A stretch of 64,000 nucleotides of DNA, taken from assembly GCF_020386615.1 (NCBI RefSeq), contig NZ_CP077769.1:5939501-6003500 (forward strand), written 5' to 3'. The notes beneath the pieces were generated by a model that was not told the origin of the DNA, did not search any database, and was given only the letters and a program-made list of their open reading frames with translations. The DNA is from Chitinophaga pendula. Lineage in GTDB: Bacteria; Bacteroidota; Bacteroidia; Chitinophagales; Chitinophagaceae. Every line of letters starts with the position of its first letter. Position 1 is the first letter of the stretch. Positions 1 through 7,907 of this stretch are shown in pieces. A program made the translations under genes and the position numbers.

Positions 1-1161
1 ATACCACTGCTCTGCATCACCGGTAGCCCATCTGCGGTTGATGGCTTCCGCAATATTAAAACACAGCTCAGGATAGCCTACAAATACACCGGGCTCCCCC
101 GCATTGCTGGAATAATAACGGGTACGGCTACGTACAGAATAAGCAGCGTTGTTTACATCAGACATCTTAGACGACATGTCCTCCAAACTCTCGCCGGAAG
201 CAGCACCTACATAAGCCGTAATATCCGCAGGCGTTTTACCTTGTCTCAGCTGACCAGTCGCAGGCTCCGCAGTAATATAAGCCCGGGGGTCCTTCAAAGA
301 TACCAGCGTATTCAGATAAGCAGCCGTCATATTATAACGGGTAGCATCATTACCCAGATTACTGGGATTGCTCGGATACTTGTTAATGTTGTTGTAGATA
401 TACTGGAAGTTGTCCTGCGAACTTTCCATCAATGGATATTTCGCAGGATTGCTCAGGATAGTCTGGAACTGTTGCGCCAGCCTCAGATCCGCATCCGACT
501 CTTTCTTGCTCAGGGAGATCAGCACACGCAAACGGAAAGTGTTCACCAGCTTCCTCCAGCTTTCCAGCCGGTTAGCATAAGTATAATCGTTACTGAGCGT
601 CTGCCCGGGAGACGTATTGCTCTTATCTGGATTGTTGATCAGCTGATCCAGGTCATTATTCGCTTCATCCAGCCATTGCAGTATCTGCACAAATATCTTC
701 CGCTGCTCATCATAAGCCGGACGCAGGTTATCCTGCCCTTTCAACGCCTCCGTCATCGGAAGATCACCCACCAGGCTGCTCATACGGTAGTAACCAAACG
801 CTTTGAAAAACTTACCAATAGCAGCGTATGGATTCACCTTACCACCACCAAGACGCGTCGCCTCACCCTCCATCTTCACCACATTCTCCAACAAGTAGTA
901 ATCACCCAGGTTAGCAACCTTGTTATCATAACGCTGATCGCCATAATAGTTATAGTTACAGGCGTCAAACTGGTTCAGTCGCGTCACATCACTCCACGGC
1001 TTGTATAGGTTCACATCAGAAAGTATATTGGCCAGTACCAACCCCGGAGGTACCTGGGAAGGCTTATTCTCGTTTTTCTCGTAGTCAGTAAATTGCTTGT
1101 TACAGCTGCTGAATGCAACACCCAGCAAAGCGGAAAAGGCAACTATTTTTAATGTTCTCAT
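1..1161 (-). CDS. SusD-like (SusD/RagB) outer-membrane lipoprotein, C-terminus cut by window edge
   Basis: This is a surface glycan- or nutrient-binding lipoprotein that would cap the SusC-like barrel encoded just upstream. The frame is open from the ATG at 1161 to base 1, giving the first 387 residues without a stop. The N-terminus is a lipoprotein signal (MRTLKIVAFSALLGVAFSSC) with Cys20 as the lipidation site, followed by a short CNKQFTDYEKN-type linker. The helical, TPR-rich body resembles the PF12771 (SusD-like_2) branch: residues around GKFFKAFGYYRMSSLVGDLPMTEAL match the usual 'K-x-F-x-Y-x-x-L-x-D-x-P' pattern of that group. It lies 28 bp downstream of the susC gene and is presumably cotranscribed with it. 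The ligand cannot be read from the sequence. The family call is firm; the C-terminus and any following enzymes lie outside the window. Confidence 0.9.
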   Translation of the reverse strand, partial: MRTLKIVAFSALLGVAFSSCNKQFTDYEKNENKPSQVPPGLVLANILSDVNLYKPWSDVTRLNQFDACNYNYYGDQRYDNKVANLGDYYLLENVVKMEGEATRLGGGKVNPYAAIGKFFKAFGYYRMSSLVGDLPMTEALKGQDNLRPAYDEQRKIFVQILQWLDEANNDLDQLINNPDKSNTSPGQTLSNDYTYANRLESWRKLVNTFRLRVLISLSKKESDADLRLAQQFQTILSNPAKYPLMESSQDNFQYIYNNINKYPSNPSNLGNDATRYNMTAAYLNTLVSLKDPRAYITAEPATGQLRQGKTPADITAYVGAASGESLEDMSSKMSDVNNAAYSVRSRTRYYSSNAGEPGVFVGYPELCFNIAEAINRRWATGDAEQWY

Positions 1162-1189
1162 AATAATGCTTTTTAAATGCGGGTATTTA

Positions 1190-4100
1190 TCAGAAAGTAA
1201 GGTTAATGTTCACACCATAACGTTTGGTAGCAGGCGTTTGCAGAGAAGAAGAAGCTTGGTCACCGGCATACTGGTCAATATCCAGGTCCTTGTTAGCAGC
1301 AAAATACAACAGGTTCCTGCCCACAAAGGAGATATTCGCCTGGCGGATAAAGCTCCGGCCCAGCATACGCTGTGGCAAAGTATAGCCAATCACCACCTCA
1401 CGCAGTTTAGCAAAAGTCTTGCTGATCATATTAGCCTCGTTAGTGCTGTAATAAACACTCACGTAATCCTGTAAGAACGTCTTGGTAGTATTAGGAGAAA
1501 ATACCAGGTCCTTATAGTTAGTTACATTACCGTCATTGTCATATTGAATAGGCACACCGTTAGATACCCATACACCACCGCCATTCCAGGATTTCACACC
1601 TTTATAGTCGTTGTAACGGGCCTCACCCATAGCACCTTGTACCGTCTTGATATTACGGCCGCCACGATAGGTCTGCTGCTGGATGTAGTTGATCATCTTA
1701 CCTCCTACACGTCCGTCAAACTGGAAGCTGAAGTTGAATTGTTTATAACGGAAACTGTTGTTGATAGACCATACCCAGTCAGGATTCGTATAACCCAGGA
1801 ACCTGTCTTTAGGCGACTTCAACGGCAAACCAGTAGACACACGTGTCTCAGTACCGTCAGGGTTCTTCTGCATCGCGAAATCGTAGATCAGCTGACCATC
1901 CGGCGTCTTAACAAACGTAGACCCATAAAATCCGTCTACACGGTCCCCTGCCTTAAAGTAAGTATTGATCGTATTTACACCGGGATAAAAACTTACATAA
2001 CGCTCCTTGAAAGTAGACCAGTTAGCCATGATATCCCAGTTCAATCCGTTGGAACTACGCAATGGAGAACCCGTCAGCGAAATCTCCCATCCCTTCTTAC
2101 GGGTCACTACACCGTTCACAAGTATCTTCTCATAACCAGTAGCATCCGTTACCGGCAGCGAATAAATACGTGGACCGTTCTTCGTTACGAAATAGGTCAC
2201 ATCCAGACCGATCCTGTTCTGCAGGAAACGAATGTCCATACCAGCCTCGTAAGCAGTACTGGAGAATGGCTTCAACTGAGGATTGGCAATAGTCCTGGTA
2301 AACTTCGCACCGATCTTCGTATCATACACCGGCTGTACACTATAACCGGAGAAATTCTCGAAAGAAGGTCCATCATAAGAAGACTGGTACTCCGCACCAT
2401 AACCGATCGGATAAGATCCCTGAGGAGTAGCACCGATAGTAGGAGAAGTCAAACCACCCTTCACATTCGCATAAGAACCTCTGAACTTCAACATGGAAAT
2501 CACCTCCGGCAGACGCACATAATCAGATACAACAGTACTAAGCGACACAGAAGGATAGAAATAAACATCATTCCCCTTAGGCAGTGTAGACAGCTTATCA
2601 ACACGACCTGTCAGTGATAAGGTCGCATATTTATTAAAGGTCACATCCGCATAACCATAAGTACTCAACACCAACATATTTGAAGTAAAATTGCTGGCCT
2701 TCAGCGGGTTCAGAGAGTTAGAGAAAGTATACAATCCAGGTACGTTCAGGTAGTCTGTCGTTACAAAACTGGATTTATAAGAGAAAGAACGCGCATTACC
2801 ACCCACAGAAGCACGCAGGCTGATATTGCCGGTAAAGGTATTGTTGTAGGTCAGTAACAGGTCCGTATTATTCTCAAACATAGTCCGCTTATCCTCTCGG
2901 TAGTTACCCAGTCCGTCCTCCATACCATAAGGATGCGCAGAATAAGGCACCTTCTCCGTACGTAACAGATCATAGCTGGTTACCTGCGTACGGGCCAGCA
3001 GGTCCAGATGGTTGCTAAGCTTGTAAGACAGCTTGGCGTATCCGTTCACATCCGTCTTGTAATGCCCACGCTTCCACTCATTCACCATAAACCAGGGGTT
3101 CTGGTAACGCTGATACTCGGCAAACAATGACTGTATACCTTCCTTACCTGGCTGCCAGTAATTACGCATATCGTCCACATTCCAGTCTGCACCAGACCAG
3201 ATCACCATGTTGTATATCATACTGTTGGGACCATACTGCACATCCGGGAAATTCGGCGTATACTGACGATTGTAATTCAGATAAGCATCCAGACGTAAAC
3301 GGTCAGAAAAACTATGACCAGCAGAGATATTGAAGTTCGTAATGTTCAAATTGTTTTTGGGAACAATACTGTTCTGGTAACTGTGAGACAGCGAGAATCG
3401 CAGATCTGATTTCTCCGTATGAGAAGATACCGCTATACTGTTGGTAGACAACACGCCTGTCTGCAAAAAACGTTTAAGATTATCCTTACCACGGGCAATC
3501 CACGGCGTCCCCTGGCGAACACCTGTAACAGGATCCACCGGGCTATCATACTGAGGAATCAACTGCCCTTCAAATTTAGGGCCCCAGATATCATAGTCAC
3601 CGTCGTTAGTACCCGCGCCCTTTCCGTTTACAAATGCATATTTCCCGTGGTCACCAGGACCATATTCGTCCTGTACCTTCGGAATAGCATTGAAACCACG
3701 ATCAAACATAGTACTGGAGTTGAATTCCACAGAGAATCCACGCTTATCTTTAGAACCCTTTTTTGTAGTGATCATAATAGCACCGTTCAATCCACGGGAA
3801 CCATACAACGCACTGGCAGTAGCACCTTTCAGTACCGTATAACTCTCTATATCATCCGGAGAAATATTCCAGGTATCAGAGTTGATAGGCACACCATCCA
3901 CGACAAACAGGTTAATACTGCTACCACGCAATAATACCTGCGGTGCACCCAACAGCTCACCGGAAGCACCTACCGTAAGACCCGCTACCTTACCCACCAA
4001 TCCATTGATAGGATTGGGCTCACGCGCTTTTATGAGGTCAGAACCTTTTACCTCCTGCACCGCATAACCCAGGCGTTTTACTTCCTTCCGTATACCTAAC

Positions 4101-4441
4101 GCTGTTACCACCACCTCATCCAATGCCTTCTTATCCGCCAGCAAGGCGATCTCTATATCATGTTGCCCGTTTACGGGTATACGGACAGGTGTATATCCTA
4201 TAAAAGTAACGATCAGCGTATCCGCAGGATCCGCAGTGATCTTAAACAAACCTGAAACGTCTGTCGACGTTCCACGGGAAGTCCCCTTGACCTTGACGGT
4301 AGCTCCGATCACCGGTTGCTTACTGTCGGCATCTGCCACATGTCCGGTAACTGCCTGTTGCGCATAGGCGGCCGTTCCGCTCAGACATAAGGCCAATAAC
4401 CAACCAACTGATTTGATTTGGTTGCGTAAATAATGTTGCAT
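1190..4441 (-). CDS. SusC/RagA-type TonB-linked outer-membrane transporter
   Basis: This is a TonB-dependent receptor of 1083 residues that would import oligosaccharides or peptides together with its SusD partner. The order of parts is typical: signal peptide (about residues 1-27, ending YAQQ), a carboxypeptidase-regulatory-like beta-sandwich (about 30-105), a TonB-box-like segment (ALDEVVVTALGIRKE), a plug domain with the conserved LLRGSSINLFVVDGVPI and LKGATASALYGSRGLNGAI motifs (about 165-225), and a long beta-barrel ending in YGVNINLTF with a terminal aromatic residue. The length is normal for the family. The ATG at 4441 gives a clean signal peptide. The susD-like gene follows after 28 bp. 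The 220-bp region upstream holds repeats that could be operators, and an XRE-cupin regulator gene lies beyond it. The substrate is unknown. Confidence 0.95.
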   Translation of the reverse strand: MQHYLRNQIKSVGWLLALCLSGTAAYAQQAVTGHVADADSKQPVIGATVKVKGTSRGTSTDVSGLFKITADPADTLIVTFIGYTPVRIPVNGQHDIEIALLADKKALDEVVVTALGIRKEVKRLGYAVQEVKGSDLIKAREPNPINGLVGKVAGLTVGASGELLGAPQVLLRGSSINLFVVDGVPINSDTWNISPDDIESYTVLKGATASALYGSRGLNGAIMITTKKGSKDKRGFSVEFNSSTMFDRGFNAIPKVQDEYGPGDHGKYAFVNGKGAGTNDGDYDIWGPKFEGQLIPQYDSPVDPVTGVRQGTPWIARGKDNLKRFLQTGVLSTNSIAVSSHTEKSDLRFSLSHSYQNSIVPKNNLNITNFNISAGHSFSDRLRLDAYLNYNRQYTPNFPDVQYGPNSMIYNMVIWSGADWNVDDMRNYWQPGKEGIQSLFAEYQRYQNPWFMVNEWKRGHYKTDVNGYAKLSYKLSNHLDLLARTQVTSYDLLRTEKVPYSAHPYGMEDGLGNYREDKRTMFENNTDLLLTYNNTFTGNISLRASVGGNARSFSYKSSFVTTDYLNVPGLYTFSNSLNPLKASNFTSNMLVLSTYGYADVTFNKYATLSLTGRVDKLSTLPKGNDVYFYPSVSLSTVVSDYVRLPEVISMLKFRGSYANVKGGLTSPTIGATPQGSYPIGYGAEYQSSYDGPSFENFSGYSVQPVYDTKIGAKFTRTIANPQLKPFSSTAYEAGMDIRFLQNRIGLDVTYFVTKNGPRIYSLPVTDATGYEKILVNGVVTRKKGWEISLTGSPLRSSNGLNWDIMANWSTFKERYVSFYPGVNTINTYFKAGDRVDGFYGSTFVKTPDGQLIYDFAMQKNPDGTETRVSTGLPLKSPKDRFLGYTNPDWVWSINNSFRYKQFNFSFQFDGRVGGKMINYIQQQTYRGGRNIKTVQGAMGEARYNDYKGVKSWNGGGVWVSNGVPIQYDNDGNVTNYKDLVFSPNTTKTFLQDYVSVYYSTNEANMISKTFAKLREVVIGYTLPQRMLGRSFIRQANISFVGRNLLYFAANKDLDIDQYAGDQASSSLQTPATKRYGVNINLTF

Positions 4442-4507
4442 GGAGTATAGATTAAAAACGAAGAATGGTTTGTTTTCCCATGCAAATGTTGCAGTACAAT
4501 GTAACCT

Positions 4508-4543
4508 AATTGTTAAGTATTACTAAAGGAATTGTTAAGTATT
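4508..4543. promoter_or_regulatory. 14-bp direct repeat with 22-bp period upstream of susC
   Basis: AATTGTTAAGTATT occurs exactly twice, at 4508-4521 and 4530-4543. The starts are 22 bp apart, i.e. two helical turns. An inverted half (CTTAAC) follows at 4553-4558. The repeat lies 67 bp before the susC start and 120 bp after the end of the XRE-cupin gene. That layout fits a binding site for a dimeric regulator of the susC-susD operon. No protein has been linked to it; the regulatory role is inferred. Confidence 0.5.
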
Positions 4544-4597
4544 TGTAAAACAGCTTAACCTGTTGACAGGCACGAATTAAGGAAAAATCCGCTAAAT

Positions 4598-4609
4598 GTT
4601 TAGCTAAAC
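4598..4609. promoter_or_regulatory. 12-bp perfect palindrome GTTTAGCTAAAC
   Basis: GTTTAGCTAAAC is self-complementary over all 12 bases. It sits 56 bp downstream of the XRE-cupin stop codon and about 157 bp upstream of the susC start. It may be an operator half-region for the neighbouring regulator, or part of a promoter region. A 12-bp palindrome can arise by chance in A+T-rich DNA, so the confidence is limited. Confidence 0.35.
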
Positions 4610-4664
4610 TAAAACAGTACAATAGGTATAAAAGAGGGGATCTTAAGGGCTAAAAAAACAGGGA

Positions 4665-5246
4665 TTAATTCCCTTCCATAAAGAAATAAACGACCAGGAT
4701 CAGCGCATCCTCCTCCCCTATGTTAGCAGGCTTATGGCCCAGGCGTCCATCGAAGAAAAGAGAATCTCCTTCCTTCAGCAGGTACTTCTCATTATCTACC
4801 TGGTATTCGACCATGCTCTTTACTATATATTTATATTCATAGGCATCCGTCTTAACGGTCTGCGCACGCTTCGCTCCCTTCTTTAACTCCAGCATCACAA
4901 TATCAACCGGGTAGTTCTTTACATTCTTTGTAAGGATACGTTTGTAAAGGAACCCTTTCGCATTCTCTTTCTCAAATTCCTGGTAGTCGGCCTGCTGCCG
5001 TATGATCACCTTCCCGGATTGCTGCTGCTGATCGATCTCGTTAAAGAACTCATTCATATCCAGGTTCAGCGAACGGATAATATTGATCAATACCAAAAGA
5101 GATGGCACCGTACGATTATTTTCGATCTGCGAGATCAAACCTTTGCTGACATCAGCTTTATCTGCCAGCTCCTGAATAGTGATACCCTTGGCCTTCCGCT
5201 TCTCTTTGATTTTATTACTGATCTGAATAATTATATCTTCTGTCAT
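4665..5246 (-). CDS. XRE-family transcriptional regulator with C-terminal cupin
   Basis: This is a predicted cytoplasmic DNA-binding regulator of 193 residues. Residues about 8-62 form an HTH_3 fold (IKEKRKAKGITIQELADKA, then SKGLISQIENNRTVPSLLVL, the usual recognition-helix pattern). Residues about 115-190 form a small cupin (YEYKYIVKSMVEYQVD, DSLFFDGRLGHKPANIGEE) that in this family senses a small ligand. The ATG at 5246 places the HTH at the usual distance from the N-terminus. It lies upstream of and parallel to the susC-susD operon, across a gap containing a 14-bp direct repeat and a palindrome, so it is the obvious candidate regulator of that operon; this is an inference from position. 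It might also regulate itself or the divergent marC-like gene. The ligand is not identifiable. Confidence 0.88.
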   Translation of the reverse strand: MTEDIIIQISNKIKEKRKAKGITIQELADKADVSKGLISQIENNRTVPSLLVLINIIRSLNLDMNEFFNEIDQQQQSGKVIIRQQADYQEFEKENAKGFLYKRILTKNVKNYPVDIVMLELKKGAKRAQTVKTDAYEYKYIVKSMVEYQVDNEKYLLKEGDSLFFDGRLGHKPANIGEEDALILVVYFFMEGN

Positions 5247-5385
5247 ACTGCTTTATTTGCTTGGCGCACTACCACAATAAGCAACAAAGAACGGAAATTG
5301 GAAAGCAACTACCAACAGCTTTTTACAGGCCGCCCAAAACTTAACGAAGCCAATCTTTCCACTACCTACGGTCAGATCAAAACAT

Positions 5386-5393
5386 TATATTTG
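5386..5393 (+). promoter_or_regulatory. Bacteroidota-type -7 element ahead of marC-like gene
   Basis: TATATTTG matches the TAnnTTTG -7 consensus and ends 19 bp before the ATG at 5413. No TTTG is present at the expected distance upstream, so only half of the promoter is supported. Confidence 0.4.
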
Positions 5394-5412
5394 TTAAAAA
5401 TGTATCAACCAA

Positions 5413-5979
5413 ATGTTTAGCTTCGAACAAATCCTCGCCATCAGCTTCACCCTGTTTGCCGTGATTGATATCCTGGGCTCCATCCCGGTACTCATCTCGC
5501 TCAAGGAGAAACTAGGCAATATAGATGCTGGTAAAGCCACACTCGCCTCTGGCTTCCTCATGATCGGATTCCTGCTGGTAGGTGAGCCCTTTCTGAAGCT
5601 CATGAGCGTTGATGTCAACTCCTTCGCCGTAGCCGGCTCCATCGTGATTTTCGTCATAGGCCTCGAAATGATCCTAGGTATCGAATTCTTCAAAAGCGAA
5701 AAAGATGCAAAGTCAGGCAGCGTAGTGCCCATCGCATTCCCCCTCATCGCTGGCTCCGGAACACTCACCACCGTCATGTCCCTCAAAGCGAATTTCGGAG
5801 AGTACAATATCATGGCCGGCATTCTGATCAACCTCGTTGTTATCTATATAGTACTGCGATCACTGAGTTACATCGAAAGAATATTAGGCAAAGCAGGCCT
5901 CATGGTAGTACGTAAATTCTTCGGGGTTATCCTCCTCGCCATAGCCGTGAAGATCTTCAAAAGCAATGTAAACCTCTGA
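5413..5979 (+). CDS. MarC-family integral membrane protein
   Basis: This is a small polytopic inner-membrane protein of 188 residues. It opens with the MarC pattern ISFTLFAVIDILGSIPVLISLKEKLG, has about six hydrophobic segments (roughly residues 8-28, 41-65, 70-90, 105-125, 135-155, 165-183), and carries the conserved central IAFPLIAGSGTLTTVMSL stretch, close to the MarC 'PLAxPLIAGPGA' signature. The length is typical of the family (about 190-220). The family was named after the E. coli multiple-antibiotic-resistance locus, but its transport function has not been established, so no substrate is given. It is transcribed divergently from the XRE-cupin regulator 166 bp away and is followed by the tRNA-Arg gene. 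A -7 element lies just upstream. The ATG at 5413 gives the canonical N-terminus. Confidence 0.88.
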   Translation: MFSFEQILAISFTLFAVIDILGSIPVLISLKEKLGNIDAGKATLASGFLMIGFLLVGEPFLKLMSVDVNSFAVAGSIVIFVIGLEMILGIEFFKSEKDAKSGSVVPIAFPLIAGSGTLTTVMSLKANFGEYNIMAGILINLVVIYIVLRSLSYIERILGKAGLMVVRKFFGVILLAIAVKIFKSNVNL

Positions 5980-6010
5980 TTTTCAAAGTATAAAAAAATA
6001 ATTGGCGGCT

Positions 6011-6042
6011 TTTGCTATTCACCGTAAGAAAATGTAGCTTTG
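6011..6042 (+). promoter_or_regulatory. Complete Bacteroidota-type promoter of tRNA-Arg
   Basis: TTTG at 6011-6014 and TAGCTTTG at 6035-6042 are separated by exactly 20 bp, which fits the Bacteroidota housekeeping promoter (TTTG, 19-21 bp, TAnnTTTG). The mature tRNA begins 12 bp downstream. This is one of the clearest promoters in the window. Confidence 0.8.
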
Positions 6043-6054
6043 CCTTCCTTTTCC

Positions 6055-6126
6055 GGTCTCGTAGTACAATGGATAGGACGAGGGTCTCCGAAGCCCTAGA
6101 TGCAGGTTCGATTCCTGCCGAGACCA
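6055..6126 (+). tRNA. tRNA-Arg (anticodon CCG)
   Basis: The full cloverleaf can be folded by hand. The acceptor stem GGTCTCG (6055-6061) pairs with CGAGACC (6119-6125), with discriminator A at 6126. The anticodon stem AGGGT/GCCCT (6081-6085, 6093-6097) holds the loop CTCCGAA, whose central CCG reads the Arg codon CGG. The T arm is GCAGG-TTCGATT-CCTGC (6102-6118). CCA is not encoded, so it would be added after transcription. A promoter precedes the gene and a strong terminator follows. Confidence 0.95.
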
Positions 6127-6131
6127 CAGAC

Positions 6132-6169
6132 ACATAAAAAAGGCGTTCGATCGAACGCCTTTTTTATGT
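6132..6169 (+). terminator. Terminator after tRNA-Arg, perfect 38-bp palindrome
   Basis: Bases 6132-6150 and 6151-6169 are exact reverse complements (19 bp each, including ACATAAAAAAGGCG), giving a GC-core stem flanked by A and T tracts. It starts 6 bp after the tRNA. The symmetry would let it stop transcription from either side, but on the minus strand no gene close by needs it. Confidence 0.85.
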
Positions 6170-6765
6170 CTATATATAACCGGTATTATCATCATTCCTA
6201 CCCTTATTCTACCACATCAGGACCACATCAGTAGAGCTCGTTAATTCCCGTAACAAATAAGGTAATAAGCAGAAGAACGAACAAATTACTTCAGCCAGAT
6301 AAGCAATCCTTTTGTCTCTTTAAACCGTATATAATTACTGATATTCTTTTTCATTTCGGCCTGGCTAACTTTAGCGATTTCCCCAAACGTACCAAGGGTA
6401 AATGCTAAATAAATGTGCATTGATCTTAATTTAATTACACCTTTAACCACTCGTTAACACAACTCATATTATATATATAATCCATTGGTTAATACACCGG
6501 TGCGACATTTCATTTAATCATATAAAAATATTTATACAGGTATAACTTTTTTAGGTACGCATTTTGCAAATACTATTAAATGCTGTCAACATGTAACAGT
6601 CTCTAAATGTTTTTATCCATCGATGTTTGATACCGGCCAGTCAATATCTATGCAATAACTTTTAGACGTTATTATCGCCCTTAGGGGTAGTCGACCTATG
6701 CTCATTTTTTGTAGTCAGCAAATCCGCCACCGCAATGAATAGTTAATCTAAAATTCAATAGTTGT
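6170..6765. other. 596-bp A+T-rich gap between tRNA-Arg terminator and FemAB-like gene
   Basis: The only coding candidate is a 44-codon minus-strand ORF (6286-6420, listed separately). The rest is A+T-rich, with no clear promoter match for the gene at 6766 and no copy of the tRNA 3' end that would mark an attachment site. Gaps next to tRNA genes often record past integrations, but nothing here demonstrates one. Confidence 0.5.
6286..6420 (-). CDS. Possible 44-residue small protein or gene remnant
   Basis: An ATG at 6420 opens 44 codons ending in TAA at 6286. The product starts MHIYLAFTLGTFGEIAKVSQ and ends ETKGLLIWLK, with a basic, amphipathic middle (AEMKKNISNYIRFK). I recognise no family. 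The amino-acid make-up looks protein-like, but an ORF this short may be chance, or a remnant of a larger gene beside the tRNA. No promoter or terminator supports it. Confidence 0.2.
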   Translation of the reverse strand: MHIYLAFTLGTFGEIAKVSQAEMKKNISNYIRFKETKGLLIWLK

Positions 6766-7821
6766 ATGGGTATTTTTATTGGTGTGATGAACCCCATATG
6801 GAGCAGCATGCTGGAAGAAAGCGATTACGACTTTTACCATCTTCCGGAATATGTCTCTATCGAATCCAAAATGTTGCAGGGAGAAGCGATCGCCTATTTT
6901 CATCAGGAAGGAAAAAATAAAATGCTGATTCCACTTATCAGACGGAAGATCCCTCCACTTAACAACAAACCTAGAGAATTGTACGATGCCGGTAGCCCAT
7001 ATGGCTATCCAGGTATCCTCTTCAATAGATCATTCGACTATAACGTAATGGACGATTTCCTCGGACAATTCATCGAAGATGCAGGGGAATTACAACTGGT
7101 CTCTACCGTGATCAGGCTTAATCCATATTACAATAACGTGATGTTCATGGAAACAGAACATGTCAGACAAGTCACACATGGCCACACTGTGTGGATTAAT
7201 TTACAACATGACATGAAAGAACTGTTTACCTCCTTCTCAAAAAATCATAGAGCTAATATTAAATCTCTACAAAACGATAAATTCAAAGTCATAAAAGGAA
7301 ACTGGAAATATTACCAGGAGTTCGTCGATATGTACTATAGTACCATGGATCGTAATCAGGCCAATAACTATTATTACTTCGATGAACACTACTTTATGAT
7401 GCTGAAAGCTACACTGCAAGAACATCTGCAACTGTTCGTGGTAAAAGATGCAAATGGTAATATCTGCTCCGGTGGTATATTTACCCACTACAACGGCATC
7501 ATACAAAGCCACCTCGTAGCTACCCGACAAGAATATCTGCAACTCGCACCAGTAAAACTAGTCTTCTACGAAGCCATTAAATGGGGCAAACAAACAAGAT
7601 GCAGATGGATGAACCTCGGTGGCGGAAGAGGCTCTCCCACAGACTCCCTGCTGCTTTTCAAACAGGGATTCAGTAAACTGAAACGCAGATATAGTACCCT
7701 GCAGATCGTACATGATCAGGTGAAGTATCAGAATATCTTGCAACAACTGAATAACGAACCTAGACAAGCCGACTTTTTTCCTGTTTATAGAGCAAGCCCC
7801 TTAAAAGCTATCAGTAGTTAA
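6766..7821 (+). CDS. FemAB/GNAT-like acyl- or aminoacyl-transferase
   Basis: This predicted cytoplasmic transferase of 351 residues has the double-GNAT layout of the FemAB superfamily (Acetyltransf_6). Supporting motifs are the central FTSFSKNHRANIKSLQ segment (about 150-165), where an Arg/Asn-rich helix is typical; CSGGIFTHYNGIIQSHLVAT (about 233-252), equivalent to the acyl-CoA or aminoacyl-tRNA-binding strand; and near the C-terminus WMNLGGGRGSPTDSLLLFKQ (about 283-302), very like the 'NLGGG...LFKFKxGF' signature of FemAB-related proteins in surface-polymer loci. Family members add amino acids to peptidoglycan bridges or acylate surface sugars; the acceptor here is unknown. It is monocistronic and converges with the GH130 gene. 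An internal Met at residue 8 is an alternative start. The fold is well supported and the specific reaction is not. Confidence 0.75.
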   Translation: MGIFIGVMNPIWSSMLEESDYDFYHLPEYVSIESKMLQGEAIAYFHQEGKNKMLIPLIRRKIPPLNNKPRELYDAGSPYGYPGILFNRSFDYNVMDDFLGQFIEDAGELQLVSTVIRLNPYYNNVMFMETEHVRQVTHGHTVWINLQHDMKELFTSFSKNHRANIKSLQNDKFKVIKGNWKYYQEFVDMYYSTMDRNQANNYYYFDEHYFMMLKATLQEHLQLFVVKDANGNICSGGIFTHYNGIIQSHLVATRQEYLQLAPVKLVFYEAIKWGKQTRCRWMNLGGGRGSPTDSLLLFKQGFSKLKRRYSTLQIVHDQVKYQNILQQLNNEPRQADFFPVYRASPLKAISS

Positions 7822-7907
7822 CCAATTCCTATCAATTACTATCTGGCAAAACCTCTTGTAGCAACGGACAGCAATGCCCGCAGGCAAAGTATGTTCACTA
7901 AAGAGGA

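Noticed and set aside
1544..2617. 357-codon plus-strand frame opposite the first susC gene
   Set aside because: It is antisense to a textbook SusC protein and has an Arg/Thr/Ile-rich composition with no motif; a reading-frame shadow.
6055..6765. Integrated element at tRNA-Arg
   Set aside because: No integrase gene and no repeat of the tRNA 3' end were seen in the following 600 bp; only a possible 44-codon ORF is present.
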